Shown piece by piece: positions 14,181 to 23,059 of a DNA stretch of 64,000 nucleotides. This DNA is from Pseudomonas sp. CAN1. Lineage in GTDB: Bacteria; Pseudomonadota; Gammaproteobacteria; Pseudomonadales; Pseudomonadaceae. The position numbers and the translations under genes are program-made. The notes beneath the pieces are model-generated. The model was not told the origin of the DNA, ran no database searches, and worked only from the letters and a program-made list of their open reading frames with translations. The first letter of the stretch is position 1, and each line of letters starts with the position of its first letter. Location: assembly GCF_030462585.1 (NCBI RefSeq), contig NZ_JASMRU010000002.1, forward strand, positions 248,001-312,000, given 5' to 3'.

Positions 14181-14208
14181 GCACCAGAACAATAAGAAGA
14201 GGTGATCC

Positions 14209-15600
14209 ATGAATACAACTTCCCTCGGCCAACGACCGGTCGCCGCGCAAGTGCGGCCGCTGCCGCACCCACCCAGCGTCGATATCGGCAACCTGCTGGA
14301 CCAGGGGCCGTTCACGCCCCTGCAGAAGATGGTGGTGCTGCTCGCCGCGCTGTCCATCGTGATGGATGGATTCGACGGCCAGCTCATCGGCTATGCGATT
14401 CCGCTGATGATCCAGGAGTGGGGCATCACCCGCGAAGCCTTCGCCCCGGCGGTGGCTGCCGGGCTGATCGGCATGGGCATCGGCAGTGCCTGCGCGGGCC
14501 TGCTCGCCGACCGTTTCGGTCGGCGCGTGTCGCTGGTCACCAGCGTCTTCGTGTTCGCCTCGGCAACCTGCGCGATCGGCCTGGCTTCGGGCGTATCGAC
14601 AGTAGCGCTGCTGCGCTTCATCGCCGGCCTGGGCATTGGTGGCGCGCTGCCCAGCGCTGCGACCATGACCGCCGAGTTCACCCCCGCGCGGCGGCGAACC
14701 CTGGCGATCACCCTGACCATCGTCTGTGTGCCGCTGGGTGGCATGCTGGCAGGGGTGTTCGCATCCCATGTGCTGCCAGCCTACGGTTGGCGGACGCTGT
14801 TCTTCGTCGGCGGCGCCTTGCCGCTCGTACTGGGGCTGGTATTGCTGATGGCCCTGCCGGAATCGCCGCGCTTCCTGGCACGCCAGCCAGAGCGCTGGGG
14901 TGACCTGAATGCGCTGCTTCGGCGCATGGGTCGCCCGCTGGCCAGCAAGACCGGCTTCACCGATACGCCGGGGCAGACAACGCACCAGCGCGTGGGCGTA
15001 GGCGGGCTGTTCAGCGCCGGGCTCGGGCGCGACACCCTGGCCATCTGGGTGACCTTCTTCATGTGCCTGACGGCGGTCTACAGCGCCTTCAGCTGGCTGC
15101 CGACCATGCTCCAGGCCGAGGGCCTGCCGCTGTCGGTGGCCGGTGGCGGCCTGACTGCCTACAACATGGGCGGCGTAATTGGTGCGCTGGTCTGTGCCGT
15201 GGCCATGGCGCGCTGGGGATCGTTCTGGCCGCTGTTGCTCTGCTGTGCCGGCGGCGCCGCCAGCGCCTTCGCCCTGATGACCGTGGATATCCAGCAGAAC
15301 ACCAGCCTGCTGATCTTCGGCTTCGGCGTGCACGGGCTGTTCGTCAACGCGGTGCAGTCCACTCTCTACGCGCTGTGCGCCTTCATCTACCCCACCAGCG
15401 TACGGGCCACCGGCACCGCTTCGGCACTCGCCTTCGGCCGCCTGGGCGCCATTCTCAGCGCCTTCGTCGGAGCCGCGATCATCACCCAGGGCGGCGCCCA
15501 CGCCTACCTGGCGCTGCTGGGGACGGCGATGCTGCTGGCGTTGCTCGCCCTGAAACTGGTCAAGCGCCACATACCGGCGCCAACAGGAGAACCGTCATGA
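14209..15600 (+). CDS. MFS aromatic acid:H+ symporter (AAHS family)
   Basis: 463-residue twelve-helix carrier of the BenK/PcaK type. It shows the family motif DGFDGQLIGYAIP in the first helix (about residues 47-60), the loop 2-3 MFS motif GLLADRFGRRVSL, and LPESPRFLA at the end of helix 6. It lies between mdlC and the dehydrogenases, so it probably imports mandelate, benzoylformate or benzoate across the inner membrane with protons. Good ribosome-binding site AAGAGGTG before the ATG. Its last four bases overlap the ATG of the next gene. The substrate is inferred from family and neighbours. Confidence 0.88.
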   Translation: MNTTSLGQRPVAAQVRPLPHPPSVDIGNLLDQGPFTPLQKMVVLLAALSIVMDGFDGQLIGYAIPLMIQEWGITREAFAPAVAAGLIGMGIGSACAGLLADRFGRRVSLVTSVFVFASATCAIGLASGVSTVALLRFIAGLGIGGALPSAATMTAEFTPARRRTLAITLTIVCVPLGGMLAGVFASHVLPAYGWRTLFFVGGALPLVLGLVLLMALPESPRFLARQPERWGDLNALLRRMGRPLASKTGFTDTPGQTTHQRVGVGGLFSAGLGRDTLAIWVTFFMCLTAVYSAFSWLPTMLQAEGLPLSVAGGGLTAYNMGGVIGALVCAVAMARWGSFWPLLLCCAGGAASAFALMTVDIQQNTSLLIFGFGVHGLFVNAVQSTLYALCAFIYPTSVRATGTASALAFGRLGAILSAFVGAAIITQGGAHAYLALLGTAMLLALLALKLVKRHIPAPTGEPS

Positions 15601-16610
15601 GCCAGGCCGTCGCGACGCAGAAGGAGCAGCCGGTGGCGAATGCCATCGCAGTCCCCGAGGAAGTCCTCAACATCACCATCCTCGGCGCTGGCGCCATGGG
15701 CTCGCTGTTCGGCGGCTTGCTGGCGGAGTGCGGGCAGAACGTCACGCTGCTGGACATCAATGACGCGCACCTGGAGGCGATCCGCAGCCAGGGCCTGCGC
15801 CTGGAGACCGACCAGGGCGAGCGCTACATCCGCAACCTGCTGGCTTGCCGCCCGGAGCAGGCCAGCGAGCGTGCCGACCTGCTGCTGGTATTCACCAAGA
15901 CGCTGCATACGGAGGCGGCGCTGCAGGGCGTTGCGCACCTGCTGGGCGAGCAGACCCAGGTGCTCAGCCTGCAGAACGGGCTGGGCAACGCTGAGGCGCT
16001 GGGCCGCCACGTCGCCGCGGAGCGGGTAATGGTCGGCATGACCACCTGGCCGGCGGACCTGCTGGGCCCCGGCCACGTGCGTTCCCACGGCCAGGGCGTG
16101 GTGCGCCTGCTCTGCGCCGATGGCGTCGAGCGCCCCGCGGCGACCCAGGCCGCCGCCCTGCTGGAAGCGGCCGGGCTGCGCTGCGCGGTGGACCACGAGG
16201 TGTGGACCGCGATCTGGGAAAAGGTTGCCTTCAACGCCGCCCTGAACAGCCTGTGCGCGGTGACTGGCTGCACGGTGGGGCAACTGGATGGAGCACCGGA
16301 GGGCATGCGCCTGGTCCATGGCATCGTCATGGAAGTGGTAGCAGTGGCGCAGGCGTTGGGCGTGCCGGCAGACCTGCAGCGCTGCCTGCACAGCGTCGTC
16401 GACGCGGTTGCGCAGCATCGCACGCACAAACCGTCCATGCTGCAGGACATCCTGGCTGGCCGGCCAACCGAAATCGGCTCGATCAACGGCGAGGTGCTGG
16501 CCCGCGCGCGACGTTGCGGTGTTGCCGTCCCGCTGACGGAAACCCTGCTGGGGCTGCTGCGTCTGATGGAGACGCGGGCACGTACCGAGTCCACCCGTTC
16601 AGCCACCTGA
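15597..16610 (+). CDS. ketopantoate reductase-family 2-hydroxyacid dehydrogenase (possible D-mandelate dehydrogenase)
   Basis: 337 residues. A 22-residue leader precedes the Rossmann motif ITILGAGAMGSLFGG. The active-site residues of the family are present: LQNGLGN (cofactor/substrate Asn), Lys in WTAIWEKVAFNAALNSL, and the Glu of GRPTEIGSINGEV. This family includes PanE, but also the NAD-dependent D-mandelate dehydrogenases of Gram-positive bacteria. Housekeeping panE is unlikely to sit inside a benzoylformate operon. I therefore favour D-mandelate to benzoylformate oxidation, feeding MdlC; a 2-ketoacid reductase of another aryl substrate is the main alternative. Translation is coupled to the MFS gene (ATGA overlap). 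Confidence 0.75.
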   Translation: MSQAVATQKEQPVANAIAVPEEVLNITILGAGAMGSLFGGLLAECGQNVTLLDINDAHLEAIRSQGLRLETDQGERYIRNLLACRPEQASERADLLLVFTKTLHTEAALQGVAHLLGEQTQVLSLQNGLGNAEALGRHVAAERVMVGMTTWPADLLGPGHVRSHGQGVVRLLCADGVERPAATQAAALLEAAGLRCAVDHEVWTAIWEKVAFNAALNSLCAVTGCTVGQLDGAPEGMRLVHGIVMEVVAVAQALGVPADLQRCLHSVVDAVAQHRTHKPSMLQDILAGRPTEIGSINGEVLARARRCGVAVPLTETLLGLLRLMETRARTESTRSAT

Positions 16611-16634
16611 TGCGATCCTTCGAGGAGCCTTGTC

Positions 16635-18110
16635 ATGAGTGATGCACCGACCCGCTACACCGACCTACACCTGCTGCCGCTCGCCGGGCAGTGGCGCGCC
16701 GGCGCCGCCGGCAGGACCCTGCGCGACGACAATCCCTACGACGGCAGTACCTTGCTGGAGATCGCCCAGGCCAACCGTGATGACCTCGATGAGGCCTACC
16801 GCAAGGCAGCGGAGGTGCAGCCGGCCTGGGCCGCCACGCCGCCGGCCGAACGCAGTGCGCTGCTGCTGCGGGTGGTCGCGATCTTCGACCAGCGCCGCGA
16901 GGAAATCATCGACTGGCTGATTCGCGAGTCCGGCAGTACCCGTCTGAAAGCCACCATCGAGTGGGGCGCGGCGCGCGCCATCAGCGTCGAGGCGGCGTCC
17001 TTCCCCAGTCGCGTGCATGGCCGCATTGTCGACTCCAATATTGCCGGCAAGGAGAGCCGCATCTACCGCAGCGCCATTGGCGTGGTGGGCGTGATCAGCC
17101 CGTGGAACTTCCCCCTGCACCTGACCCAGCGCTCGCTGGCCCCGGCCATCGCGCTGGGCAATGCGGTGGTGGTCAAGCCGGCCAGCGACACGCCGGTCTG
17201 CGGCGGCCTGCTGCTGGCGCGCATCTTCGAAGAAGCCGGCCTGCCCGCCGGGGTGCTCAGCGTGGTGGTGGGCGCCGGCAGCGAGATCGGCGATGCCTTC
17301 GTCGAGCACCCGGTGCCGGGCCTGCTGACCTTCACCGGCTCGACCCCGGTGGGGCGCAACATCGGCAGCCTCGCCAGCGGCGGCGCGCATCTCAAGCATG
17401 TGGCGCTGGAGCTGGGCGGCAACAGCCCGTTCGTGGTGCTGGAGGATGCCGATCTGGAGCAGGCGGTGGCTGCGGCGGTTTTCGGCAAGTTCCTGCACCA
17501 GGGGCAGATCTGCATGGCGATCAACCGGATCATTGTCGTCGAGCCGTTGTACGACGCCTTCGCCGAGCGTTTCGTCGAACGGGTGAAGCAGCTCAGGGTT
17601 GGCGATCCGCAATCGATCGAGACCGCGCTCGGGCCAATCATCAATGCCCGGCAATTGCGCGGGCTGCTGGAGAAGATCGCCGGTGCCCGCCGTGAAGGTG
17701 CCCGGCCGTTGCATGAAGGCGGCGTGCAGGGGCAACTGCTCGCTCCCCACGTCTATGGCGAGGTGACCGCCGACATGGAAATCGCCCGCGATGAAATCTT
17801 CGGCCCGCTGGTCGGCCTGCTGCGCGCCCGCGATGAGGCGCACGCGCTGGAACTGGCCAATGCCAGCGAGTACGGGCTTTCCAGCGCGGTGTTCAGCGGC
17901 AGCCTCGAACGCGGCGTGGCTTTCGCCCGGCAGGTTCGCGCCGGCATGACCCATGTGAACGACATACCGGTCAACGACGAAGCCAACGCGCCTTTTGGCG
18001 GCGAGAAGAACTCGGGTCTCGGGCGCTTCAATGGCGACTGGGCCATCGACGAGTTCACCCGCGATCAGTGGGTAAGCGTGCAGCGCACGCATCGTCACTA
18101 CCCGTTCTGA
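16635..18110 (+). CDS. aldehyde dehydrogenase, probable benzaldehyde dehydrogenase
   Basis: NAD(P)-dependent aldehyde dehydrogenase, 491 residues, PA4899-like. The nucleophile is Cys293 in [11 protein letters not shown] and the base Glu259 in [11 protein letters not shown]; the [19 protein letters not shown] segment and the C-terminal [20 protein letters not shown] are also characteristic, and resemble XylC/vanillin dehydrogenase relatives. As last gene of the mdlC operon it would oxidise the benzaldehyde made by MdlC to benzoate, the role of MdlD in the P. putida mandelate pathway. The ATG at 16635 follows GAGGAGCC. No benzoate-degrading genes are in the window, so benzoate must be processed elsewhere or exported. 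Confidence 0.88.
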   Translation: MSDAPTRYTDLHLLPLAGQWRAGAAGRTLRDDNPYDGSTLLEIAQANRDDLDEAYRKAAEVQPAWAATPPAERSALLLRVVAIFDQRREEIIDWLIRESGSTRLKATIEWGAARAISVEAASFPSRVHGRIVDSNIAGKESRIYRSAIGVVGVISPWNFPLHLTQRSLAPAIALGNAVVVKPASDTPVCGGLLLARIFEEAGLPAGVLSVVVGAGSEIGDAFVEHPVPGLLTFTGSTPVGRNIGSLASGGAHLKHVALELGGNSPFVVLEDADLEQAVAAAVFGKFLHQGQICMAINRIIVVEPLYDAFAERFVERVKQLRVGDPQSIETALGPIINARQLRGLLEKIAGARREGARPLHEGGVQGQLLAPHVYGEVTADMEIARDEIFGPLVGLLRARDEAHALELANASEYGLSSAVFSGSLERGVAFARQVRAGMTHVNDIPVNDEANAPFGGEKNSGLGRFNGDWAIDEFTRDQWVSVQRTHRHYPF

Positions 18111-18161
18111 AGCCTGACGCGGGGCCGGGGAACCGCAAGGTGTCCAGGCCCCGGCAGGGCT

Positions 18162-18734
18162 TCAGCCAGCGAGCAGCCAGGCGCCAGCACCCGCCGAAGC
18201 CAGGCCGGCGAAACGCACCAGCGGTGCAGCCGCCTGCGGCAGCAGGCGAACGATCCCGTAACCCGCTGCGTGCAGAGCGGCAGTCGCGCCGACGAAGCCG
18301 GCGGCATACAGCCACGGGCTGCTCAGTTCCGGCAGTTCCAGCCCGTGGGCCACGCCATGGGCGAGGGCGAACAGCGCGGTCGCACCCATCGCCAGGAACA
18401 GCGGTGGACGCACCGCCAGCGCAACGCACAGGCCCAGCGCCAGCACGGAGGCGGCGATGCCGGTCTCCATGAACGGCAGCTGCAGCCCCTCGAAGCCGAG
18501 CAATCCGCCGATCAGCATGGTCACGACGAAGGTGCACGGCAGCGCCAGCCGCGCGGCGCCTTTCTGTTGTGCCGCCCAGAGACCGACGGCGAACATCGCC
18601 AGCAAGTGATCGAGGCCGGTGAGCGGGTGGGCGATGCCGGCGATCAGGCCGTGGTCGCCGTGCCCCGGATGGGCGAAGGCCACGGCCGGGGTGAGGAACA
18701 GCGCCAGGCTGTAGAGGGCTTTGCGCAGTTGCAT
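18162..18734 (-). CDS. ureJ: HupE/UreJ nickel permease
   Basis: 190-residue integral membrane protein. A signal-like N-terminus (MQLRKALYSLALFLTPAVAFA) precedes the motif HPGHGDHG and then HPLTGLDHLLAMFAVGLWAA, the metal-binding signature of HupE/UreJ secondary nickel transporters. Six hydrophobic helices fill the rest. It is the last gene of the ureE-ureF-ureG operon, 73 bp after ureG, and would supply Ni2+ for urease. The ATG at 18734 was preferred to two upstream ATGs because the leader peptide begins here. It is convergent with the aldehyde dehydrogenase gene, 51 bp away. Confidence 0.88.
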   Translation of the reverse strand: MQLRKALYSLALFLTPAVAFAHPGHGDHGLIAGIAHPLTGLDHLLAMFAVGLWAAQQKGAARLALPCTFVVTMLIGGLLGFEGLQLPFMETGIAASVLALGLCVALAVRPPLFLAMGATALFALAHGVAHGLELPELSSPWLYAAGFVGATAALHAAGYGIVRLLPQAAAPLVRFAGLASAGAGAWLLAG

Positions 18735-18807
18735 GGAAAACTCCCTGGTTCTTGTCATGGGGCGTCCTGTCATGAGGCGGCCGGCGTCCGCGGCCGCGAA
18801 CAAGGCA

Positions 18808-19422
18808 TCAGGCTGCGGTCAGCAGACCCTGGCGTTCGATGAAGGTGATGATCTCGGCCAGGCCCTGGCCGGTCTTCTGGTTGCTGAAGACGAACGGCTT
18901 GTCGCCGCGCATGCGCGAGGCGTCCTGGTCCATCACTTCCAGCGAGGCGCCCACCAGCGGGGCGAGGTCGATCTTGTTGATCACCAGCAGGTCGGACTTG
19001 CAGATGCCCGGCCCGCCCTTGCGCGGAATCTTGTCGCCGGCGGAGACGTCGATCACGTAGAGCGTCAGGTCCGATAGCTCCGGGCTGAAGGTAGCCGAGA
19101 GGTTGTCGCCGCCGGATTCCACCAGGATCAGGTCGAGGCCGGGGAAGCGGCGGTTGAGCTGGTCCACCGCTTCCAGGTTGATCGAGGCGTCCTCGCGGAT
19201 TGCCGTGTGCGGGCAGCCGCCGGTTTCCACGCCGATGATCCGCTCCGGTTCCAGTGCCTGGTTGCGCACCAGGAACTGCGCGTCCTCCTGGGTGTAGATG
19301 TCGTTGGTGACCACGGCGATGTTGTAGCGCTGGCGCAGGGCGCGGCACAGCGCCAGGGTCAGGGCGGTCTTGCCGGAGCCCACCGGGCCGCCGATGCCGA
19401 CGCGAAGAGGTTGAGTGTTCAT
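18808..19422 (-). CDS. ureG: urease accessory GTPase UreG
   Basis: SIMIBI-class GTPase, 204 residues, that powers nickel delivery to the urease active site. The P-loop is [13 protein letters not shown] (about residues 9-21), the switch region has [15 protein letters not shown] with the Cys-Pro-His nickel-binding motif, and [14 protein letters not shown] and [11 protein letters not shown] (the guanine-specificity NKxD) follow. It sits 10 bp downstream of ureF and partners with UreF, UreD and UreE. Length and motifs are complete, so the product should be functional. Confidence 0.97.
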   Translation of the reverse strand: MNTQPLRVGIGGPVGSGKTALTLALCRALRQRYNIAVVTNDIYTQEDAQFLVRNQALEPERIIGVETGGCPHTAIREDASINLEAVDQLNRRFPGLDLILVESGGDNLSATFSPELSDLTLYVIDVSAGDKIPRKGGPGICKSDLLVINKIDLAPLVGASLEVMDQDASRMRGDKPFVFSNQKTGQGLAEIITFIERQGLLTAA

Positions 19423-19432
19423 GGCAGTTCTC

Positions 19433-20110
19433 CTAGGAGCGGAACAGGCGGCTGTATTGGGTTTCGTGGGTCATGCAGGCCAGCGCGAGACCGAAGGGCG
19501 CGCCGCCATTTGGGGAGTTTTCCAGCGCGGCGCGGCAGGCGGCGTCGAGGTCGGGAAGCAGTTGCGAGGTGAGCTTCTGCGCGGCCATCTGGCCCAGCGG
19601 CAGGGTCTTCATCAGGACCGCCAACTGGTTCTCCAGCCAGCTCCACAGCCAGGCTCCGAGGGCCTGCTCCGGGGACAGCCCCCAGGTGCGGGCGGCCAAC
19701 GCCCAGGCAGCGGCGAAAGAGGGTTCGGGCTGTTCGGCGAGCCACTGGCGTGCGGGCTCGTCCAGCTCGGGCAGGGCTTCGAGCAACTGGCCGAGGGAGA
19801 AGCCCATCTGCCGATTCTCCAGGCCTAGCTCGCGGGTTTCGCGGCTGGCGCGATGGCGCTCGGCGGCGTCGCGCAGGGCGTCCCAGTCAGCACTTTGTGC
19901 GGCCCGCAGCAGTTCGGCGAGCAGCGGGCCTTCGAAGCGCGCGAGGTTAAGGTGCAACTGATCGACGAGCCAGGTGCGGGCGCTGTCGGCGTCCTTCACC
20001 TGGCCCTGGTCGATGGCGCTTTCCAGGCCCTGGGAGTAGCTGTAGCCGCCGATGGGCAACTGTGGGCTGGCCAGGCGCAGTAGTGACCAGATGGTGGAGG
20101 GCTCAGCCAT
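19433..20110 (-). CDS. ureF: urease accessory protein UreF
   Basis: All-helical nickel-incorporation chaperone, 225 residues. The conserved N-terminal segment [21 protein letters not shown] is followed by the [13 protein letters not shown] region and the C-terminal [20 protein letters not shown]. UreF bridges UreD on the apo-urease to the UreG dimer and gates GTP hydrolysis. I chose the ATG at 20110 ([16 protein letters not shown]), which matches the short N-terminus of Pseudomonas UreF; the ATG at 20128 would only add six residues. It is separated from ureE by 99 bp containing one copy of a CCCTCTCCC repeat. Confidence 0.95.
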   Translation of the reverse strand: MAEPSTIWSLLRLASPQLPIGGYSYSQGLESAIDQGQVKDADSARTWLVDQLHLNLARFEGPLLAELLRAAQSADWDALRDAAERHRASRETRELGLENRQMGFSLGQLLEALPELDEPARQWLAEQPEPSFAAAWALAARTWGLSPEQALGAWLWSWLENQLAVLMKTLPLGQMAAQKLTSQLLPDLDAACRAALENSPNGGAPFGLALACMTHETQYSRLFRS

Positions 20111-20137
20111 GAGCGACGCCCTGTCCATTCGCGCCGA

Positions 20138-20190
20138 TCTGCCCCCTCTCCCTCTGAGCGGGGCGCGCAGCCAGGGCTGGGGTGAGGGCC
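20138..20190. repeat. CCCTCTCCC-type intergenic repeat
   Basis: A short copy of a repeat found four times in this window (also near 45610, 48050 and 53450): CCCCCTCTCCCTCTGAGCGG with an opposing GGGGTGAGGG arm. It lies between ureE and ureF, inside the operon. Confidence 0.7.
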
Positions 20191-20209
20191 CCGGACTCGC
20201 GCAGGAACA

Positions 20210-20710
20210 TCACAAACGCACTCCGAACTGGTGCAGCTTCGGCGCGTAATTGAATGCTTCCTCGCCATGGTGCGAGTGGTGGTGGCCGCCACCATAGGCG
20301 CCATGCTCCGGCTGGAAGGGCGCTTCGATGGCTCCCACCGTGGCGCCGAGCTGGTCGAGCATGGCCTTGAGCACGTAGTCGTCGAGCAGGCGCAGCCAGC
20401 CGTCGCCGACCTGCAGGGCGACGTGGCGATTGCCCAGGTGGTAGGCGGCGCGGTTCAGCTCGCGGGCGTTGGTGCAGGTGACGTGCAGGAGTTTTTCCGG
20501 CGCAGCGCAGATGCGTACCACGCGGCCGTCATTGGCCAGCAGGAATTCGCCATCGGCCAGCGGCGACTGGCCGCGTTCGAGGAACAGGCCGACGTCTTCA
20601 CCCGTGCTGGTGAAGCAACGCAGGCGGCTCTTGCTGCGTGCCTCGTAGTTCAGGCGCAGCTCGGCGTCCCAGTGTTCGCGGGGTTCGGTTCGTTGGTGGA
20701 TGACCAGCAT
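20210..20710 (-). CDS. ureE: urease accessory metallochaperone UreE
   Basis: Nickel chaperone, 166 residues. The N-terminal peptide-binding domain (MLVIHQRTEPREHWDAELRL) is followed by the metal-binding domain with HVTCTNARELNRAAYHLGNRH, the site of the conserved interfacial His, and a His-rich tail GGGHHHSHH that can bind extra nickel. It is first in ureE-ureF-ureG-hupE and hands nickel to UreG. The ATG at 20710 was chosen; a TTG 21 bases upstream is possible but would nearly coincide with the predicted transcript start. A sigma-54 element lies at 20744-20759 and tandem NtrC-like sites at 20825-20854. Confidence 0.95.
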   Translation of the reverse strand: MLVIHQRTEPREHWDAELRLNYEARSKSRLRCFTSTGEDVGLFLERGQSPLADGEFLLANDGRVVRICAAPEKLLHVTCTNARELNRAAYHLGNRHVALQVGDGWLRLLDDYVLKAMLDQLGATVGAIEAPFQPEHGAYGGGHHHSHHGEEAFNYAPKLHQFGVRL

Positions 20711-20743
20711 GGCAGCGTCCGGCAGTAGCAATGGCGGTGCTAC

Positions 20744-20759
20744 AGCAAGGGGCTTGCCA
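20744..20759 (-). promoter_or_regulatory. sigma-54 promoter of ureEFG-hupE
   Basis: On the minus strand TGGCAAGCCCCTTGCT, one mismatch to TGGCAC-N5-TTGCT with correct spacing. The predicted start is near 20733, 23 bases before the ureE ATG. A weaker overlapping candidate, TAGCACCGCCATTGCT, lies 16 bp downstream. Confidence 0.65.
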
Positions 20760-20824
20760 GCGCGGGCCCAGGTCAGTGCTGGCGCGGGCTGGAGCGGTTG
20801 TCCGTTCGGTCAGTAATGGTGCGC

Positions 20825-20854
20825 GCGCGCAAGGATGGTGCGCACGAAAACGGT
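20825..20854. promoter_or_regulatory. tandem NtrC-like sites upstream of ureE
   Basis: GCGCAAGGATGGTGC (20825-20839, one mismatch) directly abuts GCACGAAAACGGTGC (20840-20854, perfect GCAC-N7-GTGC). They lie about 92-121 bp upstream of the predicted start, a typical NtrC enhancer pair. Confidence 0.6.
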
Positions 20855-20882
20855 GCGCACCAAGGCGGGGCGAAGTTGAATC

Positions 20883-20975
20883 GTAGGAGCGGACTTTGTC
20901 CGCGATGGGGTGGCCGGGTGCCGAGTGTTCGGTCGGAGCGGGGGCGAATCGATCGCGGACAGAGTCCGCTCCTAC
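20883..20975. repeat. REP pair (GTAGGAGCGGAC class)
   Basis: Inverted pair, GTAGGAGCGGACTTTGTCCG on the left and TCGCGGACAGAGTCCGCTCC on the right, in the ureE-desT gap. Confidence 0.85.
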
Positions 20976-21003
20976 AGGGGGACTCTTGCGCTCGGGGACG
21001 TGC

Positions 21004-21075
21004 GTAGGGCGCATAACCCGGAACGGGTTATCCGCCATTTCGGCGGATAACGCCTGGGGGCGTTATGCGCCCTAC
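21004..21075. repeat. GTAGGGCGCATAAC palindromic repeat
   Basis: GTAGGGCGCATAACCCGG at the left and GGCGTTATGCGCCCTAC at the right, with internal palindromes (AACGGGTT and GGCGGATAACGCC). A related copy lies at 31880-31973. It is a second dispersed palindrome family, distinct from the REPs. Confidence 0.75.
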
Positions 21076-21151
21076 GATGTTGGGTCCGCAGTGGGGTTCG
21101 TTCGCGAGCAAGCTCGCTCCTACAGGTAATGGTCGAGCGCGTGCGGGCGGC

Positions 21152-21787
21152 TCAGGGCCGCGAGCCAATCCCGGTCCAGTGCTTGGCGCCGATCATGATG
21201 AAGCGCAGCTGCTGGGTGATCTTGGCCTGGGGCGAGAGGTGCGTCGGCAGGCTGTCGGCCGGCGGGTCGATCAGCTCGGGGAGGGTGGCGAACACGGTCT
21301 TCACCACCAGGTCGGCGATCACGTCGATGTCCTGGGCGGTGAGGTGCGGCAGCTTGTTGAGTAGCGCAAGGTCGGCGGCGAGGTCGTCGGTGATGCGCTG
21401 GCGCAGCTCGCCCACGGCCTGGCGAATCGGGTGCGAGCCGCCGTACTGCTCGCGGGCGAGGAAGAGGAACTGGGTGCGGTTGGCGGTGACCGCGTCGAGA
21501 AAGATGCGCACCGAGGCCTCGATCACGCCGCCCAGTTCGAACTCGTTGCGGCGCACCACGCGCAGGGTCTCGCGGAAGGTCTCGTCGACCGCAGCGACAA
21601 GCGCCAGGCCGAGCTGGTCCATGTCGGTGAAATGCCGATAGAAGCCTGCCGGGACGATTCCTGCGGTCTTCGCCACTTCCCGCAGGCTCAGGCTGCCGAA
21701 GCCGCGGCCGCTGTCCATCAGGCTGCGCGCGGCATCCATCAGGGCCAGGCGGGTCTGTTGTTTCTGTTCGGCGCGGGGAGTGGCCAT
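21152..21787 (-). CDS. desT: TetR-family fatty-acid desaturase repressor DesT
   Basis: TetR regulator, 211 residues. The helix-turn-helix is SLREVAKTAGIVPAGFYRHFTDM (about residues 33-55) and the rest is the all-helical ligand domain. In P. aeruginosa DesT senses the ratio of unsaturated to saturated acyl-CoA and represses desC-desB and fabA-fabB. Here it is divergent from desC-desB, and two operators matching the DesT palindrome lie in the 154-bp gap, so autoregulation and desCB control are supported by the sequence itself. Start ATG at 21787 (MATPRAEQKQQTRLALMDAA). Confidence 0.93.
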   Translation of the reverse strand: MATPRAEQKQQTRLALMDAARSLMDSGRGFGSLSLREVAKTAGIVPAGFYRHFTDMDQLGLALVAAVDETFRETLRVVRRNEFELGGVIEASVRIFLDAVTANRTQFLFLAREQYGGSHPIRQAVGELRQRITDDLAADLALLNKLPHLTAQDIDVIADLVVKTVFATLPELIDPPADSLPTHLSPQAKITQQLRFIMIGAKHWTGIGSRP

Positions 21788-21865
21788 ACGGCAGTGCTAT
21801 CCAGGGCGAGGGCGCAGGCACTCTAACAAATGCCGGTCGGCGCGGGGGAAGTTCCTGAACGAATC

Positions 21866-21883
21866 AGTGAACAGATGTTGACT
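21866..21883. promoter_or_regulatory. DesT operator 1
   Basis: AGTGAACAGATGTTGACT, an imperfect inverted repeat (AGTGAACA / TGTTGACT), 43 bp from operator 2 centre to centre. Confidence 0.75.
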
Positions 21884-21908
21884 GAAAATGCTCGGTCATG
21901 AGATTTTA

Positions 21909-21926
21909 AGTGAACACATGTTTACT
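21909..21926. promoter_or_regulatory. DesT operator 2
   Basis: AGTGAACACATGTTTACT, an almost perfect palindrome ending 15 bases before the desC ATG. Binding here would block transcription or clearance of the desC-desB promoter. Confidence 0.75.
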
Positions 21927-21941
21927 GTTCGGTGTTCGTCC

Positions 21942-23042
21942 ATGTCCCTGCTTCCCTTCGCCAGCCTGCGCTTCATCTCGCCGCTGCTGTCTGCGCTGCG
22001 CGCCCTGGTGCGCGACCAGTGGCTGCGCGAGTCGGATGTCGATGCCGTGCTGCGCGCCTGCAACCCTGGCTGGTCGCTGCGGCGGGTGTTCGCGCGAGTC
22101 GAGGCGCGGCAGTGGGTAGCGGACGACATGCTGGAACTGCGCCTGCGCCCCAATGCGCACTGGCGCGGTGCGCGTCCCGGCCAGCACCTGCAGCTGTTCG
22201 TCGAGCGCGACGGCGTGCGCCACAGCCGCAGCTACAGCCTGACCCGCATCGCCGAGGATGGTTGCCTGGAGTTCGCGGTGAAGCTGCAGCCGGGCGGGCG
22301 GATTTCTTCCTTCCTGCTGCAACAGTTGTGCGTCGGTGACGTGCTGGAGCTGGGCCAGCCGGACGGCGAGCTGAGCTGGCCGGCCGATGACCAGGGCGTG
22401 CTGCTGCTGGCCGCTGGCAGCGGACTGACACCTTTGCTCGGCCTGCTGCGCGAGGCGCTGGCGCGCGGCTACAGCGGCCCGGTGACGCTGCTGCATTACG
22501 TCCGCCAGCACGGCCAGAAGGCCTTCGTCGAAGGGCTGCAGGCGCTGGCGCGGCAATATCCGAATCTTGAGCTGCGCTGGGCACTGAGCGGCGATGCCGC
22601 GCTGGACGGCGAATTGTCCGGACGTTTCCAGCGCGACCACGTCGCCGACTTGGATGGCTGCCATGTACTGGCCTGCGGCCCCGGTGGCTTTGTCGAAACC
22701 GTGCGCCAGGCGCTGGGTACGAGCAGCCGCAGCCTGCAAGTTGAGAGCTTCAGCCCGCCGGCCTGGAACGACAGCGAGCCGGCAAAAGCCGTGAGTCTGC
22801 GCTTCGCCCGCAGCGCGCTTCAGGTAGCCGGTGACAGCCGCCGCAGCCTGCTGGAGCAGGCCGAAGCCAGCGGCCTGCGCCCGCTGCACGGCTGCCGCCA
22901 GGGCGTCTGTACCAGTTGCACCTGCACGCTGGTCAGCGGCTGCGTGCGCGATCTGCGCAGCGGTGAGCTGTTCAGCGAGCCGGGCCAGCCCATCCGCATC
23001 TGCGTCAGCGCGCCCCAGGGCGACCTGACCGTCGATCTCTGA
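21942..23042 (+). CDS. desC: ferredoxin-type oxidoreductase for acyl-CoA desaturase (DesC)
   Basis: 366-residue reductase delivering electrons from NAD(P)H to the desaturase DesB. The FAD domain has RSYSLTRIAEDG (about residues 93-104), the nucleotide domain LLAAGSGLTPLLGLLREA and HVLACGPGGFVETV, and the C-terminal plant-type [2Fe-2S] domain the ligands C-x4-C-x2-C in GCRQGVCTSCTC plus a distal Cys in RICVSAP. The ATG at 21942 (MSLLPFASLRFISP) was chosen; in-frame ATGs at 21888 and 21918 lie between or within the DesT operators. desB follows 17 bp downstream. Confidence 0.93.
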   Translation: MSLLPFASLRFISPLLSALRALVRDQWLRESDVDAVLRACNPGWSLRRVFARVEARQWVADDMLELRLRPNAHWRGARPGQHLQLFVERDGVRHSRSYSLTRIAEDGCLEFAVKLQPGGRISSFLLQQLCVGDVLELGQPDGELSWPADDQGVLLLAAGSGLTPLLGLLREALARGYSGPVTLLHYVRQHGQKAFVEGLQALARQYPNLELRWALSGDAALDGELSGRFQRDHVADLDGCHVLACGPGGFVETVRQALGTSSRSLQVESFSPPAWNDSEPAKAVSLRFARSALQVAGDSRRSLLEQAEASGLRPLHGCRQGVCTSCTCTLVSGCVRDLRSGELFSEPGQPIRICVSAPQGDLTVDL

Positions 23043-23059
23043 TCTTCAGGAGAGTGTCC

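Larger units (their letters stand above)
20711..21151. other. 441-bp ureE-desT intergenic region
   Basis: No gene. Contents from left: sigma-54 promoter for ureE (20744-20759), tandem NtrC-like sites (20825-20854), a REP pair (20883-20975), a different GTAGGGCG palindromic repeat (21004-21075) and a single REP copy (21097-21123) 29 bp past the desT stop. Confidence 0.7.

Noticed and set aside
15597-16610. Housekeeping ketopantoate reductase PanE for pantothenate synthesis
   Set aside because: Not excluded biochemically, but its position inside a coupled benzoylformate operon makes a biosynthetic role less likely than an aromatic 2-hydroxyacid dehydrogenase.
20711-20731. TTG start for UreE seven codons upstream
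   Set aside because: It would lie within about two bases of the predicted sigma-54 transcript start, leaving no leader.
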